DNA of 64,000 nucleotides from Pseudozobellia sp. WGM2. GTDB taxonomy: Bacteria > Bacteroidota > Bacteroidia > Flavobacteriales > Flavobacteriaceae. Made by a program: the position numbers and the translations under genes. The DNA lies in NCBI RefSeq assembly GCF_017810075.1, contig NZ_JADNYK010000002.1, positions 558,001 through 622,000 of the forward strand, written 5' to 3'. The notes below the pieces were generated by a model, which saw only the letters and a list, made by a program, of their open reading frames with translations, had not been told where the DNA came from and ran no database searches. Position 1 is the first letter of the stretch; each line of letters opens with the position of its first letter. Shown piece by piece: positions 27,696-36,931 of this stretch.

Positions 27696-29903
27696 TTAAG
27701 CGGTTTGGTTAAGTTCAAAATATAGTTTAAATGTTGTGCCCTGGTCAACGGTGCTTTCAACTTCAATTTTTCCGTTCATGGCCTCGATTTGATTTTTGGT
27801 AATAAATAAACCAATGCCCTTCGCATCTTTGTTTTTATGAAAAGTCTTGTACATGCCGAAGATTTTTTTGCCATGTCTCTTCAGATTGATGCCTAGACCA
27901 TTGTCCGTAAAGCTTAAAATTACATTTTTATTTAATGTTTTCGATGTTATGGTTAGCTCAGGCTCTCGATCTGGCGATGAGTACTTAATACTATTCGTAA
28001 TTAAATTTAAAAAAATACTGTCTATATACGCCGGTATACCCATAACGATTAAATCTTCTGGCACCTTGGTAATACACTTGACATTTTTTTCTTGAATGAG
28101 TACACTAAGGTTTTTTTTGACATTTTTAAGTGTACTATAAATATTAACTGGTTTTAATTTTTGAGTTGCCCCGACTTTGAGTTGCACGACCTCGTTTAAA
28201 TGAAGAACGGTTTCGTTCAAACTTTCGGCGGCATCGGAGAGCATGCCGTGAATATCGGAGATTTCTTCTTCATCTTTCTCACCTTCTAGAAAACCGGTCA
28301 ACATCGAAAGATTAGTGGCATGCGACCTTAGGTTATGTGAAACGATATGGGCAAAATTCAATAAACTTTCATTTTGATGTTTGGTGATGTCAACCAAACG
28401 AGTAAGTTCTACTTCGGCATTTTTTCGTTCGGTAATATCAATAACCTGAGAAATTAAATGAGCGAGTTTGCCATCGATATCTCTTACCGCTGTTACGGTC
28501 AATACACCATAGACGATATGGCCCTTTTTATGAAAATATCTTTTATCGATTTGGTAACTCTCTTTATCACCATCCAGAACCTTGTCGAGAAGTAATAAAT
28601 CTTTATCAAGATCATCTGGGTGGGTTATTTCTTGAAAAGTCATTTTAAAAAGCTCCTCTTCCGAATAGCCTAGGCTATTACAGAGGCTTTTGTTGACCTT
28701 GATCCAGTTTCCTTTTGTATCTATCAATGCCATTCCCGTATTTGACTTTTCGAAAGCACCTTGAAAAGATTCTTCACTTTTTTCAAGTAGTAACCTTGTT
28801 TTGGTCAGCTCGGTTATATCGATATTGGTGCCTACCATTTTCACAGGTTTGCCCGAGTCATCTTTGATAAGAACAGCTTTTGCCCCAATGTGTTTCTGTT
28901 TTCCATTGGGCCTGATGATTCTAAACTCGGTTTCGTAATCTTTTTTTCCCTGTATGGCATCGTTGTGAGATTTAAAAATAGACTCTAAATCTTCTGGGTG
29001 TAATATTGATTGCCATTGATTAAGGTTGTTCGGGTCAAAAGTTTTGCGCTTGACACCATAGAGTCGATACATGTTCTCATCCCAAACAACTTGGTTCGTT
29101 TCGATATCATGCTCCCATATACCAATATTAGATCCAGACGTTGCGATGGCAAGCCTTTTTGAAACCTCATTAAATTTTAGCTCAATACGTTTTTCAGCGT
29201 CAATATCTTGAAAGGTGCCAAAAATACGAATACACTTACCGTTAAACATCTCAACATCTCCCATAGCTCGTACCCAAAGTTCTTTGCCTTTGGCAGTTAC
29301 TATGATAAGTTCAATATCCCATGGCACACCTTCGTTCATGGCTTTAGCGACTATCTTTGATATGGTGTCACGGTGTCGACCTTCTTTGTAAAAGTTTATG
29401 CCCTGCGTCACATCAGGTACAAAATCCATAGGAACCTCATGAATTTCTTTAGTGATGTCGGTCCAGAATAGTTCGCCGGTCAGTAAATCGATTTCCCAAC
29501 CACCAATGCGTGCAACTTCAATAGCCTTTTGTCGTAATTCTTGTCGCCGACTCTCGTCGGTTACATCCTCTAGATACAAGACTATACCAGAAATTTCATT
29601 GTTTTCATTTCTAAACGGATTTGCTTTCCATTTTAACCATTTAAAAGCACCATCTTTAGTAATGATTTTTTTGCCGTCGTGTTCGCTTGATTTGCCTTCG
29701 AGACAGTCGGCTAAAATTTCAGGAAATTCGGATGGGAGGTCTTCCGAAACTTTAAAAAGGTTTTTACCGGTAACGTCTGAATACTCAGGGCAGAATTCTT
29801 CTAGCCAAACTTTTGAGTATGTTTGAAAAGTAATATTTTTATCAAGAACGGCTATAGGTACCGGTGAATCTTTCAACAATGCATTAATGGCCAATGTTTC
29901 CAA
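27696..29903 (-). CDS. Multi-PAS cytosolic sensor histidine kinase
   Basis: A 735-residue kinase without signal peptide or membrane segments. Four PAS/PAC units are seen at about 10-118, 125-240, 245-368 and 375-500, the last three with PAC-type ends (FQDIDAEKR, TNIDITELT, QVIDITERK). The HisKA-like dimerisation region has FAHIVSHNLRSHATN with the probable phospho-His, then the ATPase N-box NLITNSIKYSSP and G-box DNGLGINL / KGIGLFITK. It is the first gene of an operon with two receiver proteins. The signal is unknown; redox, light or small-molecule sensing by PAS domains is possible. Confidence 0.95.
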   Translation of the reverse strand: METLAINALLKDSPVPIAVLDKNITFQTYSKVWLEEFCPEYSDVTGKNLFKVSEDLPSEFPEILADCLEGKSSEHDGKKIITKDGAFKWLKWKANPFRNENNEISGIVLYLEDVTDESRRQELRQKAIEVARIGGWEIDLLTGELFWTDITKEIHEVPMDFVPDVTQGINFYKEGRHRDTISKIVAKAMNEGVPWDIELIIVTAKGKELWVRAMGDVEMFNGKCIRIFGTFQDIDAEKRIELKFNEVSKRLAIATSGSNIGIWEHDIETNQVVWDENMYRLYGVKRKTFDPNNLNQWQSILHPEDLESIFKSHNDAIQGKKDYETEFRIIRPNGKQKHIGAKAVLIKDDSGKPVKMVGTNIDITELTKTRLLLEKSEESFQGAFEKSNTGMALIDTKGNWIKVNKSLCNSLGYSEEELFKMTFQEITHPDDLDKDLLLLDKVLDGDKESYQIDKRYFHKKGHIVYGVLTVTAVRDIDGKLAHLISQVIDITERKNAEVELTRLVDITKHQNESLLNFAHIVSHNLRSHATNLSMLTGFLEGEKDEEEISDIHGMLSDAAESLNETVLHLNEVVQLKVGATQKLKPVNIYSTLKNVKKNLSVLIQEKNVKCITKVPEDLIVMGIPAYIDSIFLNLITNSIKYSSPDREPELTITSKTLNKNVILSFTDNGLGINLKRHGKKIFGMYKTFHKNKDAKGIGLFITKNQIEAMNGKIEVESTVDQGTTFKLYFELNQTA

Positions 29904-30146
29904 AAAACAGGGGGGTTTTATCGAAAATGTTATCTGAATTGTAAAAGTAGGAAATTAACTAAAAACTTTTTAACTCTATACTACATTTATAATGTGTGAT
30001 TTCTTTGGTATTAGTCATAAAGACCATCGATAAAATTGATAGAGGTATGCCTTTTGATTACTCGATTAAAAGTAAATCGAACCTTGAATTTTGTAAATTT
30101 CAATATTATTAAGATACTATATCAATATAAATGAAATTTGAATCGT

Positions 30147-30617
30147 ATGAATGAGGCATTCTTCAATGAAATTCGGCTGGGTAACCTCAAAGAGGTAACC
30201 GCCATGCTATCAAAAAATAAAGACCTATTGAATATTAAGGATCAAAGAGGTTCAACGCCACTGATATTGGCCGCATATTATAACCAAAAAGAGATTGTAG
30301 ATTTGTTTTTAGAAGAGGGCGCGGAGATTGACGATACTGATGGCGCGGGTAATACTGCGCTCATGGGTGTTTGTTTTAAAGGGTATACTGAGATTGCCAA
30401 AAGTTTGGTCGCTAAGGGGGCAGATGTAAATGTTCGAAATACCATGGGTGGTACGTGTCTAATTTATGCCGCAACTTTTAATAAATTAGAAATTGCACAA
30501 CTTTTAATGTCAAAAGGTGCCGATACCCAGGTGAAAGATAATCGGGGCAATACAGCACTTGACCACGCAAAATTACAAGGAGCAGACGAACTGATTAATT
30601 TATTGGAAAAATATTAA
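30147..30617 (+). CDS. Ankyrin-repeat protein
   Basis: A 156-residue protein made of about four to five ankyrin repeats (for example GSTPLILAAYYNQKEIVDLF and GNTALMGVCFKGYTEIAKSL). It has no signal peptide and is probably a cytosolic protein-protein scaffold. The ATG at MNEAFF is preferred over a TTG 9 nt upstream. The partner is unknown. Confidence 0.9.
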   Translation: MNEAFFNEIRLGNLKEVTAMLSKNKDLLNIKDQRGSTPLILAAYYNQKEIVDLFLEEGAEIDDTDGAGNTALMGVCFKGYTEIAKSLVAKGADVNVRNTMGGTCLIYAATFNKLEIAQLLMSKGADTQVKDNRGNTALDHAKLQGADELINLLEKY

Positions 30618-30709
30618 ATAGATTCTAAGTATTTGACTTTAATCGAACGGTTTGAAATTCAGGTATAATTTTTTAGCAAATAAGATAATATATTCTATTT
30701 CATTTTAAT

Positions 30710-31486
30710 ATGAGTGAACAACTAAATCTGGCCTTGGTGCAAACTTCTTTGGTCTGGGAAGACCCTCAAGAGAATAGGCGCATTATTACCAATAAAATAG
30801 CTGATTTAGCTACTGAAGTAGACTTGATAGTCTTACCTGAAATGTTTACTACTGGTTTTACCATGTCGCCAGAAAAAATGTCACCTGAAGAAAGTGAAAA
30901 AACTCTTAGGTGGATGAAACAAGAGTCGAAAAGATATGGTGCGGCCATCGTCGGTAGCGTAGCTAATAATGCCAATGGTATTTATACGAACCGTCTTTAC
31001 TTTGTTGAGCCCAATGGTAAGGCTTTACACTATGATAAGAGACATACGTTTACTTTGGCAGGCGAAGACAAGGTCTACAAGGCAGGAAATAAAAAGCTAA
31101 TCGTCGATTACAAAGGTTTTCGAATTTGCCCTATGGTCTGCTACGACCTTCGTTTTCCGGTTTGGGCCAGAAATGTAGAAAATTATGATTTGTTGTTGTA
31201 CGTTGCGAATTGGCCGCAACCCAGAATTAATGCTTGGGATACGCTTTTAAAAGCAAGGGCCATTGAAAACATGGCCTATTGTGTAGGGGTCAATCGAATT
31301 GGAACAGATGAAAAAGGGCATTCATACAATGGTCATTCCGCGGTTTATGATTGTCTGGGTGAAGAGAAAGTTTATTCAGATCAAGAAGAAGTAGTTTATA
31401 CCGTGATAACCAGAGAGCACATAGCTTCTACTCGAGAAAAATTAGGGTTCCTAGAAGATAGAGACGATTTTAGTCTCGAATTGTAA
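30710..31486 (+). CDS. Nitrilase-superfamily omega-amidase (YafV-like)
   Basis: A 258-residue carbon-nitrogen hydrolase with the catalytic triad E44 (VLPEMF), Lys in YDKRHTF and C144 (MVCYDLRFP). The FTTGFTM and NWPQPR segments match the omega-amidase/YafV group, which hydrolyses alpha-ketoglutaramate or alpha-ketosuccinamate formed in transamination of Gln or Asn and so repairs metabolic by-products. Cytosolic. Its end overlaps the convergent lipoprotein gene by 17 nt. Confidence 0.92.
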   Translation: MSEQLNLALVQTSLVWEDPQENRRIITNKIADLATEVDLIVLPEMFTTGFTMSPEKMSPEESEKTLRWMKQESKRYGAAIVGSVANNANGIYTNRLYFVEPNGKALHYDKRHTFTLAGEDKVYKAGNKKLIVDYKGFRICPMVCYDLRFPVWARNVENYDLLLYVANWPQPRINAWDTLLKARAIENMAYCVGVNRIGTDEKGHSYNGHSAVYDCLGEEKVYSDQEEVVYTVITREHIASTREKLGFLEDRDDFSLEL

Positions 31487-33086
31487 AGGTTTCCACTTTT
31501 TCCCAATTGGCACGAACCTCAATAACATCAGGGTAGTAACTGATCTTTTCAGGTTGAAGTTTTTTCAGATAATTACCAGTGTCCCATTTTCCGTTGTTGT
31601 TAGTATCAAAGATTACACGCATCAAATAATTACCCGGCTCTAAATGGCTAAACTCAAAAACCTGTGTTTCTTTCGCAATAACCTCCCTCTCAAGCTCTCC
31701 CTGTTCATCGGTCAGTTGTACGATTAACGGGTATGCCTTTTCATCGACCTTAACCTCAAAGCTTAAATTTCCGAAATCGGCATAACTCCCTGTTGATAGA
31801 TAGTAGGCCGTGGTATCGTTCACTTGCCCGAAAAAGTCGGTTATGGCACCGGGTAGAAGATCGAGTTGAAAACTTTGATTGGGTTCTACGGGAAAATCAA
31901 AATCGACCTGGTTTTTCAAAGTATCTAAACTAATAGAGAAATCGACGGAAAGAGAATCTTGGTCCATCATACTTATTTTGGTCGAATCCAATTCGATTAA
32001 TGGAGTGTTAGATTGTATGAAAAAGGGTTCGTTGAAACTTAGTGAGCCACTTTGATTTGGGTTTAATCGCAACGAATCTACGCCCACCTTTCTACTCTTA
32101 ACGCTAAAAGTATCTTTAACCTTTAGTCGTTCATTGGTGACCGTGAATATTATTGAATCGTTTTCAAAGGGTGTGAACCAGAAATTGATGGTGTCTTTAT
32201 CACGTTCCTTTAGAATTTTAGTTTTTACCGTATCAGGTAGGGCCGTAATGGTTTCTATCTTTACACTATCCGCTACGCCGTAATAACCAAATTGTATGCG
32301 GTTTTTGGCAACAAAACTGGGCACGGCCATACTATAATCGGGTACTTCTTTAAACAAGGTGAGAACATACGTAGAATCTGTGGGTAATGTGATGGTATCT
32401 TGAAGAAAAGCAATTTTATCGGCATTTTGGTCGAACATATTGTTCTTGGCAGCATCCTTCAGGGCAAACAACTTGTACTTGCCCTCTTTAAGGTTTTTAA
32501 GTTTAAAGATGACCATACTGTCTAAAGTATTGGTAATGTAATTGGGCGGTTTTTTATATATGGTAGAATCGGTATATGCCGTGTCTATTTCGTAGAGCAT
32601 GACCGAGATGAAATCATCCGCTTTCTTTTTAAAAGCATCCTTTATGGCACCAGATAAGGTGAGGGAGTCAATATAATCTCCAGTCGAAAAAACATAGGTA
32701 AGAAAAGCACTTGGATTACCTTCATTATTGTCTTGAACGCTTTGCCCGAAATTTAGCGTGTACGTAGTGTTCTCCCTAAGGGTATCTTTAAATTTAAATT
32801 CAACATACTTGCTTGCTCCCCCTTGCGGAGTAATGTCGGGTTGGTATTTTAAAGGCGGACTAACTATTAATTGATTTTGAACGTCTTCTAATTTGATGAG
32901 CTCATCGAAATACATTCGAATACGTTTGGCTTTGAAATTTGTAGTCATGCTATCCGGCTCGGTTTTTGTCAAGACAGGTGGGGTAATGTCTTTTGGGCCA
33001 CCGGAAGGGCTGCCTTTTCTAGCACATTGCCATAACACGGCGGCGATGAGAAAGAGAAATAAAAACGCCAGAAATCTACGGGCCAT
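31470..33086 (-). CDS. Ig-like (Big_5) lipoprotein
   Basis: A 538-residue lipoprotein (lipobox LWQC, Cys21) followed by GSPSGGPKDITPPVL and a Big_5 (SbsA-type Ig-like) domain (about 30-130, RIRMYFDELI). The remainder is beta-rich with a late SdrD-B/Cna-like stretch (FDTNNNGKWDTGNY). It is a widespread flavobacterial envelope protein of unknown role. Its terminal codons overlap the convergent amidase by 17 nt, and ComF lies 39 nt upstream on the same strand. Confidence 0.85.
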   Translation of the reverse strand: MARRFLAFLFLFLIAAVLWQCARKGSPSGGPKDITPPVLTKTEPDSMTTNFKAKRIRMYFDELIKLEDVQNQLIVSPPLKYQPDITPQGGASKYVEFKFKDTLRENTTYTLNFGQSVQDNNEGNPSAFLTYVFSTGDYIDSLTLSGAIKDAFKKKADDFISVMLYEIDTAYTDSTIYKKPPNYITNTLDSMVIFKLKNLKEGKYKLFALKDAAKNNMFDQNADKIAFLQDTITLPTDSTYVLTLFKEVPDYSMAVPSFVAKNRIQFGYYGVADSVKIETITALPDTVKTKILKERDKDTINFWFTPFENDSIIFTVTNERLKVKDTFSVKSRKVGVDSLRLNPNQSGSLSFNEPFFIQSNTPLIELDSTKISMMDQDSLSVDFSISLDTLKNQVDFDFPVEPNQSFQLDLLPGAITDFFGQVNDTTAYYLSTGSYADFGNLSFEVKVDEKAYPLIVQLTDEQGELEREVIAKETQVFEFSHLEPGNYLMRVIFDTNNNGKWDTGNYLKKLQPEKISYYPDVIEVRANWEKVETFTIRD

Positions 33087-33125
33087 AATCTAAAAATCTA
33101 GGCACAAAGAAACAACTAATTTTAT

Positions 33126-33845
33126 TCAATTCCATAATTTGGGTACTACTGCCATGCTTGCGATGTAAATGTTAACCCCTTCAGCTTGAGATAGTGTTTT
33201 GGCACAAATTTCCATGGTGCCCCCTGTGGTAATAACATCATCTACAAGAAGAACGTTTTTGCTTTTTAGAGATTCAATGTCGGTAAGCGCAAATAGTGAT
33301 TTTTTATTTTGCCAGCGGCCCATACGACTTTTTTTGGTTTGTGTTTTTGTATTTAGTGTTTTAACTAATAAGTCGTCACGGTATTTTGTATCTAAATGAT
33401 ACGCCAATCGTTTTGCGAAACTCGATACTTGATTGTACCCTCTCTTCTTCATTCTTTTAGGATGTAAAGGAACCGGGATCACGATATCGATTGCACCTTT
33501 GAGTTCGTTACTATCTCTAAGAAGAAAACCGTACCAATCGCCTAGAAAATTTCCGATTTGCTCCTGATTGCGATATTTAAGATTGTGAATCAGTTGCTGA
33601 ACAATGCCCTTTTCAGTGAAAAACAGGAAAGAACTGGCTTTCTCGATGTTAATTCTGCCATAAAATATACGGTCTACGGGGTTTTCTTCGTTAAAGCTAT
33701 ACTCGGTGAGGGGTAAATTGTTACGACAAGTTGTACACAAGTATTCCTCTCCCCTGATTAAATGAGCATTACATCCAAAACATACCTTGGGTACCAAAAC
33801 CGAATTGATATCTATTAGTATATTTGTTAACTTTTTGTATAGCAA
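33126..33845 (-). CDS. ComF-family phosphoribosyltransferase-like protein
   Basis: A 239-residue protein with an N-terminal zinc-ribbon (CFGC...CTTC, about 22-41) and a type I phosphoribosyltransferase domain with PRPP loop VLLVDDVITTGGTM (about 204-217). ComF proteins assist DNA uptake or recombination in competent bacteria, and the biochemical activity is unclear. It is transcribed with the Ig-like lipoprotein and is divergent from the coiled-coil protein. Confidence 0.93.
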   Translation of the reverse strand: MLYKKLTNILIDINSVLVPKVCFGCNAHLIRGEEYLCTTCRNNLPLTEYSFNEENPVDRIFYGRINIEKASSFLFFTEKGIVQQLIHNLKYRNQEQIGNFLGDWYGFLLRDSNELKGAIDIVIPVPLHPKRMKKRGYNQVSSFAKRLAYHLDTKYRDDLLVKTLNTKTQTKKSRMGRWQNKKSLFALTDIESLKSKNVLLVDDVITTGGTMEICAKTLSQAEGVNIYIASMAVVPKLWN

Positions 33846-33892
33846 AACTTTATAGTGCTAGAGTGCAACCTACATAAACCCACTCGATCCCA

Positions 33893-34789
33893 ATGAACGT
33901 TCAAGATAATAAAATCAATAATAAGGTAATTTTTGCAGCCCTGATCGCTGTAATTATCGGTATTTTGATTGCATTCTACTACAGCTATGCCCAATCAAGA
34001 AGTGAAATTGCTTTTCTGGAGCGTGAAAAGGGAATTTTAGTGCAAGACTTGAGTTTGATGAAGGCCGATGTCGATCGTCTTTCAGCGTTAAATGAGGTCA
34101 ACGAAATAGAACTTGAGAGTTCTAAATACCGAATTCAACAACTACTTGATTCTGTAGGCCAGCTTAATTTTACGGTTGAGAAGCTTCGCGAATATAAAAC
34201 GGAATTGCGTCGACTTGAGTCAAAGAACGATAGCCTTAAGCTCAAGAATAATTTCTTGAGGTACAACAACATGCTGCTTTCGAACAAATATGAAGAAACA
34301 AAGAAAGAGCTTGAGCAGTTAAAGGGCAAGAGTATGTCTTTAGCAGAGGCAGAAGCTTTACAGCGCAGAAAGATTCAAGAACTGAACCAAGAGCTAAAGT
34401 CTAAAAACTATCTTAGTTTACAAAATACCGAGGGCAACGGGTTTAGATTGAGAAGTGGCAAGCCCATCAACACAAATAAGGCTTCAATTATTGAGAAGTT
34501 GAGAGGCTGTGTAACAGTTCTTGCCGATATTACGGAAATGAATACCACCAAGGTTATCTATTATCAATTTTTGGATCCTGATATGCGGGTCATTGAAGAT
34601 AACGCGAATACGATTACCGTAAATGGTAATGTCTACAGCAAAAGAGTAGAGTTTAAGTTTACGGGTGAAGACATGACTATATGTGATTTTATCACGATAC
34701 CTCAAGGCTCATTGAAAGAAGGTGGCTATAGACTGAACATCTTCGAAGGTCAAAAACTCATGTCTTCTACAGAATTTGAATTGAAATAA
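33893..34789 (+). CDS. Membrane-anchored coiled-coil protein of unknown function
   Basis: A 298-residue protein with one N-terminal transmembrane helix (about 13-31) then a long coiled coil (about 38-175, rich in Glu, Lys, Leu with heptads) and a globular C-terminal beta domain (about 185-298). This is the design of a trans-envelope or division/partition scaffold. The family is not recognised. It is divergent from comF and about 37 nt before glyS. Confidence 0.85.
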   Translation: MNVQDNKINNKVIFAALIAVIIGILIAFYYSYAQSRSEIAFLEREKGILVQDLSLMKADVDRLSALNEVNEIELESSKYRIQQLLDSVGQLNFTVEKLREYKTELRRLESKNDSLKLKNNFLRYNNMLLSNKYEETKKELEQLKGKSMSLAEAEALQRRKIQELNQELKSKNYLSLQNTEGNGFRLRSGKPINTNKASIIEKLRGCVTVLADITEMNTTKVIYYQFLDPDMRVIEDNANTITVNGNVYSKRVEFKFTGEDMTICDFITIPQGSLKEGGYRLNIFEGQKLMSSTEFELK

Positions 34790-34795
34790 TTTTTT

Positions 34796-34822
34796 TTGAC
34801 TTTCCTTAATATCCTATTTTTG
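34796..34822 (+). promoter_or_regulatory. Promoter of glyS, next to its start codon
   Basis: TTG (34796-34798), 16 nt, then TATTTTTG (34815-34822). The glyS ATG starts 4 nt after the -7 box, so the transcript would be leaderless or nearly so. Confidence 0.5.
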
Positions 34823-34826
34823 CCGC

Positions 34827-36371
34827 ATGGCAAAACAAGAAGACGATTTTAAGCGGGTAATTTCCCATGCTAAGGAATATGGTTATGTATTCCAATCCAG
34901 TGAAATTTATGATGGTTTAAGTGCTGTTTACGATTACGCACAGAACGGTGCTGAATTAAAAAAGAATATACGGGAGTATTGGTGGAAGGCCATGGTTCAG
35001 CTCAACGATAATATCGTGGGCATCGATTCGGCGATATTTATGCACCCGACTACTTGGAAAGCTTCAGGGCACGTTGATGCCTTTAACGATCCATTAATCG
35101 ATAATAAAGATTCAAAAAAGAGATACCGTGCCGATGTACTGGTCGAAGATTACGTATCAAAAATTGAAAGCAAAATAGAAAAAGAAGTAGCAAAGGCGGC
35201 AAAGCGTTTTGGTGAAAAATTTGATAAAGAGCAATTCTTGGCAACGAACCAAAGAGTTGTCGATTATCAAGAACAGGCAAAATCGATTCTAAAACGATTA
35301 GGGCAGTCTTTGGAAAAGGAAGATTTGGCCGATGTGAAAAAGTTGATTGAAGAGCTTGAAATCGCTTGCCCGATGTCGGGGTCTAAAAACTGGACAGACG
35401 TTAAGCAATTCAACCTCATGTTCGGTACCAAGCTTGGGGCTTCGGCTGAAAGCGCAATGGACCTTTACCTGAGACCTGAAACCGCACAAGGTATTTTCGT
35501 GAACTTCTTGAACGTTCAGAAAACGGGGCGTATGAAGATACCCTTCGGTATAGCACAGACAGGTAAAGCCTTTAGAAACGAAATCGTTGCACGCCAGTTT
35601 ATTTTCAGAATGCGTGAGTTCGAGCAGATGGAGATGCAATATTTTATCAAGCCGGGTACACAGCAAGAATGGTACGAGAAGTGGAAAGAAACCCGAATGA
35701 AATGGCATCTTTCTTTAGGTATGGGCGAAGATAATTACCGTTTTCACGACCATGAAAAATTAGCCCATTATGCCGATGCCGCTGCTGATATTGAATTCCG
35801 TTTTCCATTTGGGTTTAAAGAATTGGAAGGTATTCATTCCCGTACGGATTTTGATTTGGGAAGCCACGAAAAATTTTCGGGTAAAAAATTACAGTATTTC
35901 GATCCTGAGACACGTGAAAGCTATGTGCCTTATGTATTGGAAACCTCAATTGGTTTAGATAGAATGTTCTTGGCCGTTTTCGCCAATTCGCTTCAGGAAG
36001 AGGAATTAGAGAACGGAAGCTTTAGAACAGTATTAAAATTACCTGCGGTCTTGGCCCCGACAAAAGCTGCTGTTTTTCCATTGGTAAAAAAAGATGGGTT
36101 GCCAGAGATTGCCAATGAAATTATAGAAGACCTCAAGTGGGATTTTAATGTGCTTTATGATGAAAAAGATGCCGTCGGCCGTCGTTACCGCAGACAAGAT
36201 GCGAACGGAACACCATTCTGTATCACGGTAGACCATCAAACATTAGAAGACAAAACCGTAACTATTCGTCATCGTGATTCTATGGAGCAAGAGCGTGTGG
36301 CTATCGATGACCTCAAGGGCATTATTCACAAAGCGGTCGATATGAAATCGTGGTTGAAGAAAATGCTTTAG
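34827..36371 (+). CDS. glyQS: Glycyl-tRNA synthetase (single-chain alpha2 type)
   Basis: Charges tRNA-Gly. The 514-residue protein is the single-chain alpha2 form used by eukaryotes, archaea and many Bacteroidota, not the alpha2-beta2 form. Class II motif 2 is in FRNEIVARQFIFRMREFEQMEM-type sequence (about 251-272), motif 3 includes TSIGLDRMFLAVF and the C-terminal anticodon-binding domain starts near residue 405 (LAPTKAAVFPLV). It is intact. The start ATG is supported by conservation of the N-terminus (MAKQEDDFKRVISHAKEYG). Confidence 0.97.
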   Translation: MAKQEDDFKRVISHAKEYGYVFQSSEIYDGLSAVYDYAQNGAELKKNIREYWWKAMVQLNDNIVGIDSAIFMHPTTWKASGHVDAFNDPLIDNKDSKKRYRADVLVEDYVSKIESKIEKEVAKAAKRFGEKFDKEQFLATNQRVVDYQEQAKSILKRLGQSLEKEDLADVKKLIEELEIACPMSGSKNWTDVKQFNLMFGTKLGASAESAMDLYLRPETAQGIFVNFLNVQKTGRMKIPFGIAQTGKAFRNEIVARQFIFRMREFEQMEMQYFIKPGTQQEWYEKWKETRMKWHLSLGMGEDNYRFHDHEKLAHYADAAADIEFRFPFGFKELEGIHSRTDFDLGSHEKFSGKKLQYFDPETRESYVPYVLETSIGLDRMFLAVFANSLQEEELENGSFRTVLKLPAVLAPTKAAVFPLVKKDGLPEIANEIIEDLKWDFNVLYDEKDAVGRRYRRQDANGTPFCITVDHQTLEDKTVTIRHRDSMEQERVAIDDLKGIIHKAVDMKSWLKKML

Positions 36372-36472
36372 TAGTATTTTCTTTTATCTGAAGGGGTTCA
36401 TTTTTCTATAGGTAGAGGTCCAGCATTTGTTAAGCGGACTCTATAATGTAATTGCTGAGTTTGGGCAGTTGT

Positions 36473-36853
36473 CTAAGCTAAGCAGACCTCACAGGTACCT
36501 GTGAGTAAAAGTTGTGCCTGCTCTATTTTTTTATTGCTCAAACGTGGAATTTTAATCTCGTAAGACACACACTCTACCTTTCCACATGTGGTGCATTGAA
36601 AATGAGGATGTATGTCTACATGCTCCGATTTTGAACAATCATGGCATTTAGCATAATGCTTCAATCCGTTTACTCCTAAAAAAGAATGTACTCGCCCTTC
36701 ATCCTCAAGGCGATCTAAAATCCGGTAGATGGTAGATTTGTTCATTTGTCCATTAAACTTTTCAACTAGTTCTACTACACCAATAGCACTGTGAATTTCA
36801 TTGAACAGATCATTTACCAATTTTACTGATTTTGTATTTCTGACAACTCCCAT
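36473..36853 (-). CDS. Fur-family repressor, probably Zur-like
   Basis: A 126-residue metalloregulator with an N-terminal winged helix (about 5-65) and a C-terminal dimerisation domain. The structural zinc site is C87xxC90 / C121xxC124. The metal-sensing candidates are C70, C73, H78, H82 and H84 (KCHDCS, HPHFQC). It is short for Fur, but the fold is complete. It lies divergent from a MerC-domain gene and a zinc-receptor-like locus, with a dyad operator overlapping both promoters, so it is likely a Zur-type zinc repressor (iron Fur or peroxide PerR are less likely). Its ATG lies 4 nt after its own -7 box. Confidence 0.9.
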   Translation of the reverse strand: MGVVRNTKSVKLVNDLFNEIHSAIGVVELVEKFNGQMNKSTIYRILDRLEDEGRVHSFLGVNGLKHYAKCHDCSKSEHVDIHPHFQCTTCGKVECVSYEIKIPRLSNKKIEQAQLLLTGTCEVCLA

Positions 36854-36857
36854 AAAA

Positions 36858-36888
36858 CAAAATTAATGCATTATGGTTGCATTAACAA
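36858..36888 (-). promoter_or_regulatory. Promoter of the Fur/Zur-like gene
   Basis: On the minus strand TTG (36888-36886), 20 nt, TAATTTTG (36865-36858). The start codon lies 4 nt downstream, so the mRNA would be leaderless. Confidence 0.55.
36863..36885. promoter_or_regulatory. Putative Zur operator (perfect dyad)
   Basis: TTAATGCA, 7 nt, TGCATTAA is a perfect 8+8 inverted repeat. It overlaps the -7 and spacer of the repressor promoter and the -33 of the merC promoter. A third half-site, TTGCATTAA, recurs at 36915-36923 near the merC start site. This is suited to autoregulation and repression of the metal locus. Confidence 0.6.
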
Positions 36889-36906
36889 TATTTAATTTTA
36901 TTTTTG
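36877..36906 (+). promoter_or_regulatory. Promoter of the merC-type gene
   Basis: TTG (36877-36879), 19 nt, TATTTTTG (36899-36906). The expected start site is near 36913, just before the second TTGCATTAA. The merC ATG follows at 36932. Confidence 0.65.
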
Positions 36907-36931
36907 CGACTGAGTTGCATTAATTGTTGAT

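Noticed and set aside
36413-36443. Hairpin TAGAGGTCC / GGACTCTA between glyS and the Fur/Zur gene
   Set aside because: One bulged base and no T-run on either strand; not enough for a terminator call.
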